The notes: a model not told the origin generated them from the sequence alone. A DNA stretch of 13,453 bases from DATJWY01 sp035500775 (GCA_035500775.1 DATJWY010000322.1:1-13453); one strand, 5' to 3'. Numbered from the stretch's first letter, positions 1 to 8,527 are shown. Made by a program: numbers and translations.

Positions 1-188
1 TTTTTCTCGATATCCGGCTTGGCGGCCTTCATGCGCGCCATGATCGACGTGAAGGGCTCCTTGATGTCGACCGGCATATAGCTGCTCGCCCCGCGCTGCT
101 CCTGTTGCGCATAGGCAAAGCCAATCCCGCCGAGAACAGCGACCGTCGCCAGCAATGCGCCGATCCGTTTTCCTCCCGATCGCTTCAT
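1..188 (-). CDS. N-terminal fragment of an exported protein (function not established)
   Basis: Only the first 62 codons are inside the window; the gene runs off the left edge. The start is the ATG at 186-188, preceded on the minus strand by a purine-rich GGGGGAAA about 6 bases upstream. The protein opens with a Sec-type signal peptide: basic residues MKRSGGKR, a hydrophobic stretch of about residues 9-25, and a likely cleavage after A-Y-A (residue 27). The mature start reads QQEQRGASSYMPVDIKEPF and then a basic helix-like segment. The SSYMPV-x-I-x-EPF pattern reminds me of long periplasmic proteins annotated as 'cytochrome B6' or c-type cytochromes, but that is a memory-based guess and no haem motif is visible in the fragment. 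It is divergent from gap across a 540-base intergenic region. Confidence 0.75.
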   Translation of the reverse strand, partial: MKRSGGKRIGALLATVAVLGGIGFAYAQQEQRGASSYMPVDIKEPFTSIMARMKAAKPDIEK

Positions 189-303
189 GCTGATTTCCCC
201 CGCAGCCGTGGGTTTCAAGTAATCCGCCGATCCGTATCCGTGGTCTTTCCCTAGACAATGGCGTGTCGCGAAACAAAAAATCGCACACTATCTTTCCGCC
301 GAC

Positions 304-318
304 TTTCCCCGAGGGAAA
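304..318. repeat. Small inverted repeat TTTCCC-CGA-GGGAAA
   Basis: The two 6-base arms are perfect complements around a 3-base spacer. It sits in the divergent intergenic region and could be an operator half-site pair, or chance in a 360-base stretch. There is no direct evidence of function. Confidence 0.35.
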
Positions 319-360
319 TCGGACCAGTCGAGTGCGCTCTACGCTGAGTCGCCTTCTGTA

Positions 361-379
361 GCAATTCAACAAGAATTGC
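361..379. promoter_or_regulatory. Operator-like inverted repeat GCAATTC-N5-GAATTGC
   Basis: Perfect 7-base arms (361-367 and 373-379) flank the spacer AACAA. The total size of 19 bases and the AT-rich spacer are typical of binding sites for dimeric helix-turn-helix regulators. It lies about 170 bases upstream of the leftward exported-protein gene and about 350 bases upstream of gap, so it could serve either. The regulator is unknown. Confidence 0.4.
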
Positions 380-543
380 ACTGTGCTCTGGCGCAGAACT
401 TCACCAAATCAGGCAGTGAACTTTCCAACGCCTCATAAGCCTCAGGTGATTGTCGCGGAGTCCCGACGCCGCATGGCAAAATATGCGGGCAGAATCAGGA
501 TCTTGTTTCCAGACAACCGCTCGGCGATCATGTTCCAGGTATT

Positions 544-598
544 GGGGGTCTGGGGCCTCAAGGCCCCAGACGGGTCCAGGGGCAGAGCCCCTGGCCTT
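544..598 (+). repeat. Palindromic repeat element A (half-element)
   Basis: It holds two successive hairpins. The first has arms GTCTGGGGCCT (548-558) and AGGCCCCAGAC (561-571). The second has arms CCAGGGGC (576-583) and GCCCCTGG (587-594) around AGA. It ends in GGCCTT like the right ends of copies C, D and E. The left flank GGTATTGGGGGTC retains only the edge of the AT-rich core, so this is one side of the full element seen at 4219-4401 and 11216-11416. Confidence 0.8.
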
Positions 599-643
599 CC
601 CCTTCCCGCTGCACGATCCCACCGCCAAGGAACCGCCCGCGCC

Positions 644-673
644 TTCTAGAAAGGCCGGCCGATTTTCTATAAA
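644..673 (+). promoter_or_regulatory. Weak candidate promoter for gap
   Basis: TATAAA (668-673) looks like a -10 box. An 18-base spacer separates it from TTCTAG (644-649), which is a poor -35. It is the only AT-rich box between repeat element A and gap, and would give a leader of about 50 bases. The assignment rests on position and the -10 match only. Confidence 0.3.
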
Positions 674-728
674 AGGCGTATCGGCATCATTTCGGCTTCA
701 TCAGCCGTAGCGAAGGGGATCAGGAAGC

Positions 729-1748
729 ATGGCCGTGAAGGTCGCGATCAACGGGTTTGGCCGCATCGGGCGGCTGGTGTTGCGGGCTATTGTCGAGAGC
801 GGGCGCACGGATGTCGTGCCGGTCGCGATCAACGATCTCGGCAGCGTGGAGGCGAACGCCCATCTGTTCCGCTTCGACAGCGTGCATGGCCGCTTCCCTG
901 GCGAGGTCGTGGTCGATGGCGACACCATCACCATCCACCACCAGGGCCGCACCTGGGGCCCGATCCGCGTCTCCGCCGAGCGTGACCCCTCCAAGGTGCC
1001 TTACCAGGGCGTGGATGTGGCGCTGGAATGCACCGGCCTTTTCACCAACAAGGAAACCGCGTCCCAGCTCATCGCCGCCGGCGCCCGCAAGGTGCTGATC
1101 TCCGCCCCGGCGGACGGCGTTGACGCGACGGTGGTGTTCGGCGTCAACCAGAACGTCCTGACGCCGGACATGACGGTGGTTTCCAACGCCTCCTGCACCA
1201 CGAACTGCCTCGCGCCGATGGCCAAGGTGCTGCAGGACAATTTCGGCATCGAGCGCGGCTACATGGTGACGATCCACTCCTACACGGGGGATCAGCGCAC
1301 CGTGGACACGCTGCACAAGGACCTGCACCGCGCCCGCGCCGCCGCCCTCTCCATGATCCCGACCACCACCGGCGCCGCGAAGGCGGTGGGCCTGGTGCTG
1401 CCGGAGCTGAAGGGCAAGCTGGACGGCACCTCGATCCGCGTGCCGACGCCGAACGTCTCGGTGGTGTCGCTGGACGTGAACCTGAAGCGCAACGCCTCCA
1501 TCGAGGACGTGAACAACGCCTTCAAGGCCGCCGCCGAGGCCGGTCCGCTGAAGGGCATCCTCGCCTACAACACGTACAAGCTGGTCAGCACCGACTTCAA
1601 CCACGTCGATGCCTCCTGCACCTTCGACTCGACACAAACCGCGGTCGTCGATGGCGGCGCGATGGTGCGGGTGCTCGGCTGGTACGACAATGAGTGGGGC
1701 TTCTCCAGCCGCATGTCGGACACCGCCGCCCTCTTCGGCAGCCTCTGA
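729..1748 (+). CDS. gap: Glyceraldehyde-3-phosphate dehydrogenase, type I
   Basis: A complete 339-residue cytoplasmic GAPDH, which converts glyceraldehyde-3-phosphate, NAD(P)+ and phosphate to 1,3-bisphosphoglycerate. The N-terminal Rossmann dinucleotide motif is GFGRIGR (residues 9-15). The segment AIND ends at D36, where class I NAD enzymes carry the acidic residue that contacts the adenosine ribose. The catalytic motif is SNASCTTNCLAP, with nucleophile C156 and partner H183 in TIHSYTGDQ. The C-terminal WYDNEWG (318-324) is intact. Length is normal for the family. The start is supported by a purine run, AAGGGG (713-718), 10 bases before ATG. pgk follows on the same strand, but a terminator-like hairpin and repeat element B intervene, so co-transcription may be partial. 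Confidence 0.97.
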   Translation: MAVKVAINGFGRIGRLVLRAIVESGRTDVVPVAINDLGSVEANAHLFRFDSVHGRFPGEVVVDGDTITIHHQGRTWGPIRVSAERDPSKVPYQGVDVALECTGLFTNKETASQLIAAGARKVLISAPADGVDATVVFGVNQNVLTPDMTVVSNASCTTNCLAPMAKVLQDNFGIERGYMVTIHSYTGDQRTVDTLHKDLHRARAAALSMIPTTTGAAKAVGLVLPELKGKLDGTSIRVPTPNVSVVSLDVNLKRNASIEDVNNAFKAAAEAGPLKGILAYNTYKLVSTDFNHVDASCTFDSTQTAVVDGGAMVRVLGWYDNEWGFSSRMSDTAALFGSL

Positions 1749-1759
1749 TATTTTCTTCG

Positions 1760-1792
1760 CCCTGGGAGCGATGCTCCCAGGGGCCCGTTTTG
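1760..1792 (+). terminator. Terminator-like hairpin after gap
   Basis: A perfect 10-base stem, CCCTGGGAGC (1760-1769) and GCTCCCAGGG (1773-1782), with loop GAT, begins 11 bases after the gap stop codon. The short T-run GTTTTGT at 1786-1792 follows it. The stem is strong but the T-run is short and offset by a few bases, so it may attenuate transcription into pgk rather than stop it. Confidence 0.6.
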
Positions 1793-1795
1793 TAC

Positions 1796-1876
1796 CGGGG
1801 GTCTGGGGCCTCAAGGCCCCGTCGTGCGTCGGCACGCTGATGCGTGACGGGGTCGAGGGGCGGCGCCCCTCGCCTT
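1796..1876 (+). repeat. Palindromic repeat element B (half-element with extra hairpin module)
   Basis: It starts GGGGGTCTGGGG like copy A, with inner arms GGGGCCT/AGGCCCC. It then carries a 36-base hairpin module at 1817-1852: CCCCGTC pairs with GACGGGG, and GTGCGTCGGC (1824-1833) pairs with GCTGATGCGT (1836-1845) if G:U wobbles are allowed. It ends in GAGGGGCGGCGCCCCTCGCC plus TT. The same 36-base module occurs in inverted orientation in element E (11237-11272). The end lies only 12 bases before the pgk ribosome binding site. Confidence 0.75.
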
Positions 1877-1888
1877 CTCCATACAGGC

Positions 1889-1894
1889 AAGGAG
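1889..1894 (+). promoter_or_regulatory. Ribosome binding site deciding the pgk start
   Basis: AAGGAG lies 9 bases before the ATG at 1904. The frame is also open upstream to a GTG at 1844, but that codon falls inside repeat element B and has no such site, so 1904 is the better start. Confidence 0.8.
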
Positions 1895-1903
1895 CTTTAC
1901 CCG

Positions 1904-3121
1904 ATGGCCACGTTCCGAACCCTCGACCAACTGGATGTCGCCGGCCGCCGCGTGCTGCTGCGCGCCGACCTCAACGTGCCGGTGCGTGACGGCCGGATCA
2001 CCGACCTCACCCGCATCGAGCGCCTCACCCCCACCATCCGTGAACTGTCCGAGAAGGGCGCGCGGGTGATCGTGGTCAGCCATTTCGACCGGCCGAAGGG
2101 CCAGCGCGTGCCGGAACTCTCGCTCGCCCCGGTCGCGAAGGCGCTGCGCGACGTGCTCGGCCGCGACGTGTATTTCGCCGATGACTGCGTCGGCCCGGTC
2201 GCCGAGGACGCGGTCGCCCGCCTCAAGGACGGCGACGTGCTGGTGCTGGAGAACACGCGCTTCCATCCGGGCGAGGAGAAGAACGACCCGGAGCTGGCGA
2301 AGCAGCTCGCCGCCCTCGCCGACGTCTATGTCAACGACGCCTTCTCCGCCGCCCACCGCGCCCATGCCAGCACCGAGGGCGTCGCCCGCTTCCTGCCGGC
2401 CCATGCCGGACGGCTGATGCAGGCGGAGCTGGAGGCGCTGACCGCGGCGCTGGAGAGCCCGGAGCGGCCGGTCGCGGCGATCGTCGGCGGCGCCAAGGTC
2501 TCAACCAAGCTGGAGCTGCTCGGCAATCTGCTCGGCAAGGTGGACGTGCTCGTCATCGGCGGCGCCATGGCGAACACCTTCCTGGCGGCGCAGGGGATCA
2601 GCGTCGGCAAGTCGCTGCAGGAAGCTGAGATGCACGACACGGCCCGCGACATCCTGGCGCGCGCCAAGGCGTCGGGCTGCGAGATCGTGCTGCCGGTGGA
2701 TGCCGTCACCGCCACCGAGTTCCGTGAGAACCCGCCGACCCGCATCGTCGCCATCGACGCGGTCCCGGCGGATGCGATGATCCTCGATGTCGGCCCGGTG
2801 ACGGTGCGCAGCCTGATCGACCGGCTGCCGACCCTGCGCACCCTGGTCTGGAACGGCCCGCTCGGTGCGTTCGAGATCGCGCCCTTCGACGCCGCGACCG
2901 TGGCGCTCGCCAAGGCGGTGGCGGAAGCGACCGCGGCGGGGACGCTCCGCAGCGTCGCCGGCGGCGGCGATACCGTCTCCGCGCTGCGCCATGCCGGGGT
3001 GCTGGACAAGCTCAGCTATGTCTCGACCGCCGGCGGCGCGTTCCTGGAATGGCTGGAAGGCAAGATGCTGCCCGGCATCCTGGCGCTGGAGTCTCTCGAA
3101 GGTGTGATCCTGCCGGGCTAA
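1904..3121 (+). CDS. pgk: Phosphoglycerate kinase
   Basis: A complete 405-residue cytoplasmic kinase, moving phosphate between 1,3-bisphosphoglycerate and ADP. The N-domain has the signature RADLNVP (20-26) and the substrate-binding SHFDRPKG (59-66), where many homologues have G in place of D62. The helical/hinge part includes ENTRFHPGEEKND (116-128) and NDAFSAAHRAHAS (144-156). The C-domain nucleotide region contains GGAKVSTK (195-202), WNGPLGAFE (316-324), GGGDTVSAL (353-361) and the closing STAGGAFLEWLEGK (374-387). Length and ends are normal. The start at ATG 1904 is set by AAGGAG at 1889. It follows gap in the same direction, a common pairing. A strong hairpin at 3137-3174 follows the stop codon. 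Confidence 0.97.
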   Translation: MATFRTLDQLDVAGRRVLLRADLNVPVRDGRITDLTRIERLTPTIRELSEKGARVIVVSHFDRPKGQRVPELSLAPVAKALRDVLGRDVYFADDCVGPVAEDAVARLKDGDVLVLENTRFHPGEEKNDPELAKQLAALADVYVNDAFSAAHRAHASTEGVARFLPAHAGRLMQAELEALTAALESPERPVAAIVGGAKVSTKLELLGNLLGKVDVLVIGGAMANTFLAAQGISVGKSLQEAEMHDTARDILARAKASGCEIVLPVDAVTATEFRENPPTRIVAIDAVPADAMILDVGPVTVRSLIDRLPTLRTLVWNGPLGAFEIAPFDAATVALAKAVAEATAAGTLRSVAGGGDTVSALRHAGVLDKLSYVSTAGGAFLEWLEGKMLPGILALESLEGVILPG

Positions 3122-3136
3122 CGCCCGGCATATGGC

Positions 3137-3174
3137 CCGCATCGGTTCGGATGCCCGCATCCGAACCGATGCGG
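3137..3174. terminator. Long perfect hairpin after pgk
   Basis: Two 18-base arms (3137-3154 and 3157-3174) are perfectly complementary around a 2-base centre; the repeated unit is GCATCGGTTCGGATGC. It starts 15 bases after the pgk stop. There is no T-run on either side, so it is not a classical intrinsic terminator. It may protect the 3' end, act in bidirectional termination, or be an interspersed palindrome. Its arm shares ATCGGTTC with the hairpin at 8963-8992. Confidence 0.55.
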
Positions 3175-3230
3175 CGGCCGCGCGGCCCCGGACGCCAGCC
3201 GGGGGACGCGCGCCGCCTGTATCGCGATTT

Positions 3231-3250
3231 TGGAAAGTCGTTGATTTCCA
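3231..3250. repeat. Short inverted repeat upstream of the NUDIX gene
   Basis: TGGAAA (3231-3236) and TTTCCA (3245-3250) flank 8 bases, inside an AT-richer patch 25 bases before the proposed NUDIX start. It could be part of a promoter or operator; the evidence is positional only. Confidence 0.3.
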
Positions 3251-3275
3251 CCCGGGGGGCGTTCACCCTCCCGGT

Positions 3276-3839
3276 ATGTCCTCGTTCGTCCGGAGCATCC
3301 CCGAAGGAGACGACAAGGAACGGCTGGTCTGCGCCGATTGCGGACACGTGGCCTACGAGAACCCCAAGGTCGTCGTCGGCTCCGTGGTGGAACACAACGG
3401 CCAGGTTCTGCTGTGCCGGCGCGCGATCGAGCCGCGGCGCGGCTTCTGGACCCTGCCGGCCGGCTACATGGAGCTGGACGAGACGGTCGAGGAAGCCGCG
3501 GGACGGGAAGCGCTGGAAGAAGCCGGCGCCCGGATCACGATCAACGGTCTGCTGGCGGTGTACAGCCTGAGCCATATCAGCCAGGTGCAGCTGATCTTTC
3601 GCGCCACGCTGGCGGACCCAGAAGCCTACCCGCTGGTCATGGCGGGGCCGGAAAGCATGGAGGTCGGGTTTTTCGAGTGGAGCGAGATCCCATGGTCGGA
3701 TTTGGCATTTGCCTCGGTCGCCTGGGCGCTGAACGCCTGGCGACGTGCCGGACCGGGCGTGCTCGGGCCGCCGGAGGGCAATCCGCCGGAGTACCGGCGG
3801 GGTCCGGCCATCCCGGCCGGACAGGACGTGGTGGGATGA
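3276..3839 (+). CDS. NUDIX hydrolase with N-terminal half zinc-ribbon
   Basis: A 187-residue soluble hydrolase of the NUDIX superfamily, which cleaves nucleoside diphosphates linked to another moiety; the substrate cannot be told from sequence. The Nudix box is perfect: G63-x5-E69-x7-REALEEAGA (77-85), matching G-x5-E-x7-REU-x-EE-x-GU. A short N-terminal motif, CADCGHVAYENPK (C19, C22), resembles the zinc-ribbon half found in several NUDIX proteins with this N-terminus. The tail after residue 157 is Pro/Gly-rich. I chose the internal ATG at 3276 because the family pattern starts MSSFVRSIPEGDDKERLVC. The upstream in-frame ATG (3132) lies before the post-pgk hairpin and would add 48 residues of low-quality sequence. 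No strong ribosome binding site is visible. The stop overlaps the next gene's ATG. Confidence 0.9.
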   Translation: MSSFVRSIPEGDDKERLVCADCGHVAYENPKVVVGSVVEHNGQVLLCRRAIEPRRGFWTLPAGYMELDETVEEAAGREALEEAGARITINGLLAVYSLSHISQVQLIFRATLADPEAYPLVMAGPESMEVGFFEWSEIPWSDLAFASVAWALNAWRRAGPGVLGPPEGNPPEYRRGPAIPAGQDVVG

Positions 3840-4189
3840 TTTTCCGCGCCGCCCTCGTCTCCTGGGTGCTGATGGCGGCGGCGCCGGTGGACACGTCCCT
3901 GCCCGATTCCGACCCGACGGCACTGGGCCATCTCGCACAAACCGATCAAACCACCACCCGCACCGCGCCGGTGGGCACCAGCCGCTTCGAGCCGGCGCCG
4001 ATGCCGGATCGCGATATGGCGGCACCGTCCGCGACCCGCTCCGCCGAGGCAGGGCTGCAGCCGACGCTCTTCTCCAAGAAGCAGGAATTCCGCGGCGACG
4101 GCTTCTCACCCGACGCGCCAGCGCAGAGCGCCGAAGAGCGCAACCGCAAGCCGGGGCTGGGCTTCAACTTCAGCATGCCGGTGCAGTAG
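3836..4189 (+). CDS. Small exported protein of unknown function
   Basis: A 117-residue protein whose ATG overlaps the NUDIX stop (ATGA at 3836-3839), implying translational coupling. Residues 1-16 (MIFRAALVSWVLMAAA) are a hydrophobic leader with one arginine, consistent with a signal peptide. The rest is Pro-, Ala- and Thr-rich with low complexity up to about residue 75. A more defined C-terminal part follows (LFSKKQEFRGDGFSPDAP..., ending KPGLGFNFSMPVQ). I do not recognise the family. Codon use resembles the neighbouring genes (strong G/C at third positions), which supports it being real. It is followed immediately by repeat element C and then the convergent dnaJ. Confidence 0.7.
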   Translation: MIFRAALVSWVLMAAAPVDTSLPDSDPTALGHLAQTDQTTTRTAPVGTSRFEPAPMPDRDMAAPSATRSAEAGLQPTLFSKKQEFRGDGFSPDAPAQSAEERNRKPGLGFNFSMPVQ

Positions 4190-4218
4190 GGCCAGCGGCC
4201 TTTTGTCTGACCGTAAGC

Positions 4219-4401
<183 letters not shown>

Positions 4402-4416
4402 TTTCTCGATCGCGGG

Positions 4417-5562
4417 CTACGCCCGCCCCTCGAAGAACTCCTTTACCTTGGCGAAGAAGCCCTCGTGCTCCGGGCTGCCCTTGCCGTGCCCCTTCGATTC
4501 CGTCTCGAACTCCTCCAGCAACTCGCGCTGCCGGCGGGTCAGGTGCTGCGGCGTCTCCACCACCACCTGGATGATCATGTCGCCGCGCGCCGCGCTGCGC
4601 AGCACGGAGAAGCCCTTGCCGCGCAGGCGGAACTGCTCCCCGGTCTGCGTCCCGGCCGGGATCTTCACCTTCGCGCGGCTGCCGTCGATCACCGGCACCT
4701 CGATCTCGCCGCCGAGCGCCGCCTGCGGCATGCGCAACGGCACGCGGCAGAACACGCTGGCGCCGTCGCGCTGGAAGATCTCGTGCGGCCGGACCAGGAC
4801 GTGCACATAGAGGTCGCCGGGCGGCACCCCTTGTCCGCCCGCCTCGCCTTCCCCGGCAAGCCGGATGCGCGTGCCGTCCTCGACGCCGGGCGGCACCGTT
4901 ACCTGGAGGGTCCGCTCGCGCTGCACCGTGCCGGCGCCGTGACAGGCGCGGCAGGGATTGCGCACCACGCGGCCCGTGCCGCCGCAGGTCGGGCAGGTGC
5001 GCTCGATCAGGAAGAAGCCCTGCTGCGCCCGCACCTTACCGGCGCCGCCGCAGGTCTGGCAGCTCTCCGAGCCGCGATCCTTCGATTCCGAGCCGGTGCC
5101 GGAGCAAGCCTCGCAGTTCACCCGCGTCGGCACGCGCACCTGCGCCTTGGCGCCGCCGAAGGCTTCCTCCAGGCTGATCTCCACCCGCGCCTGGATGTCG
5201 GCGCCGGCGCGGGTGCGGCCGCGGCCGCGCGCGCCCATGAAATCGCCGAACATCTGGTCGAAGATGTCGCCAAGGCCGCCGGCCTGGGAGAAGTCGAAGC
5301 CGCCCCCACCGAACCCGCCGCCGCCGCCACCGCCGCCCTCGAAGGCGGCATGGCCGAAGCGGTCATAGGCCGCGCGCTTCTGCTCGTCCTTCAGGACGTC
5401 ATAGGCCTCGTTGATTTCCTTGAAGCGGGCCTCGGCGGCCTTGTCCCCGGGGTTGCGGTCCGGGTGATACTTCATCGCCAGTTTGCGGTACGCCTTCTTG
5501 AGGTCGTCCGCGCTCGCCTCACGGGCGACCTCCAACACGGCGTAATAGTCTTTCTTCGCCAT
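4417..5562 (-). CDS. dnaJ: Chaperone DnaJ (Hsp40, type I)
   Basis: A complete 381-residue cytoplasmic co-chaperone that passes unfolded clients to DnaK and stimulates its ATPase. The J domain covers residues 1-70 with HPD at 33-35. A Gly/Phe-rich linker (about 75-120) includes a run of eight glycines. The cysteine-rich domain has all four CxxCxGxG-type motifs (C150/C153, C168/C171, C190/C193, C204/C207) for two zinc ions. The C-terminal substrate-binding and dimerisation part runs to the end. The ATG at 5562 is chosen because AGAGGG lies 5 bases upstream and MAKKDYY is the family N-terminus; the frame opens 10 codons earlier. A small GCGGGC/GCCCGC hairpin overlaps the stop codon without a T-run. 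It lies downstream of dnaK, but a strong terminator separates them. Confidence 0.97.
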   Translation of the reverse strand: MAKKDYYAVLEVAREASADDLKKAYRKLAMKYHPDRNPGDKAAEARFKEINEAYDVLKDEQKRAAYDRFGHAAFEGGGGGGGGFGGGGFDFSQAGGLGDIFDQMFGDFMGARGRGRTRAGADIQARVEISLEEAFGGAKAQVRVPTRVNCEACSGTGSESKDRGSESCQTCGGAGKVRAQQGFFLIERTCPTCGGTGRVVRNPCRACHGAGTVQRERTLQVTVPPGVEDGTRIRLAGEGEAGGQGVPPGDLYVHVLVRPHEIFQRDGASVFCRVPLRMPQAALGGEIEVPVIDGSRAKVKIPAGTQTGEQFRLRGKGFSVLRSAARGDMIIQVVVETPQHLTRRQRELLEEFETESKGHGKGSPEHEGFFAKVKEFFEGRA

Positions 5563-5613
5563 ACGAGCCCTCTGTCGCGCCCCGCGCGTCACCGCGCTCC
5601 GATGGGTCGGCCA

Positions 5614-5652
5614 TAAAAAAGAGGCGCCCGGCTTCGTTGAAGCGCGGGCGCC
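5614..5652 (-). terminator. Rho-independent terminator between dnaK and dnaJ
   Basis: On the minus strand, GGCGCCCG (5645-5652) pairs with CGGGCGCC (5623-5630), and an inner stem GCTTC/GAAGC has a 3-base loop and one bulged base. This is followed by CTC and a run of six Ts, complementary to the A-run at 5615-5620. It begins about 40 bases after the dnaK stop and ends about 50 bases before the dnaJ ATG. It has the complete features of an intrinsic terminator reading in the dnaK direction. Confidence 0.88.
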
Positions 5653-5693
5653 TTCGTCACGTCAAGACAATCAAGACAATGGCGCGCCCGGGA

Positions 5694-7607
<1,914 letters not shown>

Positions 7608-7683
7608 AAGTCGTTCTCCTGTTCAGCGGATGCGTGCGGCCCGGCAAGGCACCGCCCGCAACCCCACGGTGGATACTCGGGAT

Positions 7684-7710
7684 GTATTAAGCGCCCCCCG
7701 GAGAGACAAG
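7684..7710 (-). promoter_or_regulatory. Candidate promoter of dnaK
   Basis: On the minus strand, CTTGTC (7705-7710) is followed by CTTAATAC (7684-7691). This resembles a heat-shock (RpoH-type) promoter, CTTG...CYTAT, but the spacing (15 bases after CTTG) is shorter than the alphaproteobacterial optimum of about 17-18 and the -10 match is partial. It would give a leader of about 70 bases before the dnaK ATG. Confidence 0.4.
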
Positions 7711-7734
7711 GGCCGGGGCACGCATTTCGGAACC

Positions 7735-7763
7735 GGCCGGATCGCAGGCGACACGATCCGGCC
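7735..7763. terminator. Hairpin between grpE and dnaK
   Basis: GGCCGGATCG (7735-7744) and CGATCCGGCC (7754-7763) are perfect 10-base arms around a 9-base loop, 9 bases past the grpE stop codon. No T-run follows on the minus strand. It may weaken rather than stop read-through from grpE into dnaK, consistent with a separate dnaK promoter. Confidence 0.5.
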
Positions 7764-7772
7764 AGGCCCCGC

Positions 7773-8411
7773 TCAGGCGGTGGTATCGACGGATGTCGGG
7801 CGCGGCTCGGCCGGCGCGGCCGATTTGGCGACGACGACCATGGCCGGCTTCAGCAGCCTGCCGTTCAGCGTCCAGGCGGAGGTCCAGGCCTGCATGACGG
7901 AGCCAGGGGCATGCGTCTCGGAGGGCTGCTCGGCCATCGCCTGATGCACGTTGGCGTCGAAGGGCTTGCCGGTCGGGTCCTCGGCGCGGACGCCGTGGCG
8001 CTCCAGGATGCCGACGAAACTGCGCTCCATTCCCTCCAGCCCCTCGCGCACGCGGGTCACGATCGCCGGCTCGTCCGGGCTCTGGGGCGGCAGGGAGCTG
8101 ATGCCCCGGCGCAGATTCTCCGCCGCCTCGACGATGTCGCGGGCGAATTTCTGCACTGCGTATTGGCGGGTTTCATCCACCTCGCGGCGGCCGCGGGCGC
8201 GGACATTCTCGGTCTCCGCCTCGGCACGGACCCAGCGGTCGCGCAGATTGGCGACCTCTGCCTCCAGCGCGGCGATGCGGGCGGCGGGATCGGCCGGCGC
8301 CGCCTGTTCCGCCTCGTTCCGCGGCGCGGACCCAGCCTGCGCCGCTTCCTTGAATGCCGGCGCCTCGCTCCCGGGCGGGACCGGCGCGGTCGGTTCGGTC
8401 TCTGTGCTCAT
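7773..8411 (-). CDS. grpE: Nucleotide exchange factor GrpE
   Basis: A complete 212-residue cytoplasmic protein, a homodimer in known family members, that releases ADP from DnaK. Residues 1-42 are a disordered acidic/Pro-rich arm. Residues 43-85 (ARIAALEAEVANLRDRWVRAEAETENVR...) form the long coiled-coil helix. The C-terminal signature region is FDANVHQAM (151-159) and WTLNGRLLKPAMVVVAK (180-196). The common GY before TLxGR is replaced by A179-W180, an apparently mild change. No Shine-Dalgarno sequence is visible before the ATG at 8411. A good heat-shock promoter ends only 7 bases upstream, so the mRNA may be leaderless. hrcA, often found just upstream of grpE, is absent here. Confidence 0.95.
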   Translation of the reverse strand: MSTETEPTAPVPPGSEAPAFKEAAQAGSAPRNEAEQAAPADPAARIAALEAEVANLRDRWVRAEAETENVRARGRREVDETRQYAVQKFARDIVEAAENLRRGISSLPPQSPDEPAIVTRVREGLEGMERSFVGILERHGVRAEDPTGKPFDANVHQAMAEQPSETHAPGSVMQAWTSAWTLNGRLLKPAMVVVAKSAAPAEPRPTSVDTTA

Positions 8412-8418
8412 GCTCGTC

Positions 8419-8447
8419 AGTTAGGGCAGAGACCGCCCCGGAACAAG
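8419..8447 (-). promoter_or_regulatory. Heat-shock (RpoH-type) promoter of grpE
   Basis: On the minus strand, CTTG (8444-8447), an 18-base spacer and CCTAACT (8419-8425) match the alphaproteobacterial RpoH pattern CTTG-N17/18-CYTATNT at all but one defined position. The -10 edge is 7 bases from the grpE ATG, which places the predicted transcript start at or within two bases of the start codon. Confidence 0.6.
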
Positions 8448-8515
8448 CACCCTCTGGGTTACGATCGGGTGGAAGATCGCCGCGCGGGGGCGATGCCTCG
8501 AAGTCCGCCCCGTGC

Positions 8516-8521
8516 TATGGT
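8516..8521 (+). promoter_or_regulatory. Candidate extended -10 of the small membrane protein gene
   Basis: TATGGT preceded by TGC (an extended -10, TGnTATGGT) ends 6 bases before the ATG at 8528. No clear -35 is visible. If used, transcription would start at about the first base of the start codon, again giving a leaderless message. Confidence 0.35.
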
Positions 8522-8527
8522 CGGCGC

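Larger units (their letters stand above)
189..543. other. Non-coding region, more AT-rich than its surroundings
   Basis: This stretch lies between the divergent exported-protein gene and gap. Short open frames here run through the adjacent repeat half-element and have no recognisable protein character, so I leave them out. Visible structure is limited to two small inverted repeats (304-318 and 361-379, listed separately). It presumably carries the promoter of the leftward gene, but I cannot identify a convincing -35/-10 pair. Confidence 0.5.

Noticed and set aside
383..649. Small open frames in the region upstream of gap
   Set aside because: They cross repeat element A, overlap one another on both strands, and lack ribosome binding sites or protein-like character.
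720..1835. A 371-codon minus-strand frame opposite gap
   Set aside because: It is antisense to a certain gap gene, rich in His/Arg/Val as expected for a reversed high-GC frame.
1844..1903. Upstream GTG start for pgk adding 20 residues
   Set aside because: It lies inside repeat element B and gives a non-homologous extension; the AAGGAG at 1889 fits the ATG at 1904.
1904..3121. Pgk D62 in SHFDRPKG in place of the common SHLGRP glycine
   Set aside because: The flanking substrate-binding H60 and R63 are intact and the rest of the enzyme is normal; I believe this is a tolerated lineage variant, not a defect.
5662..5680. Tandem TCAAGACAA repeat after dnaK
   Set aside because: Only two copies of a 9-10 base unit; too little to call a functional repeat.
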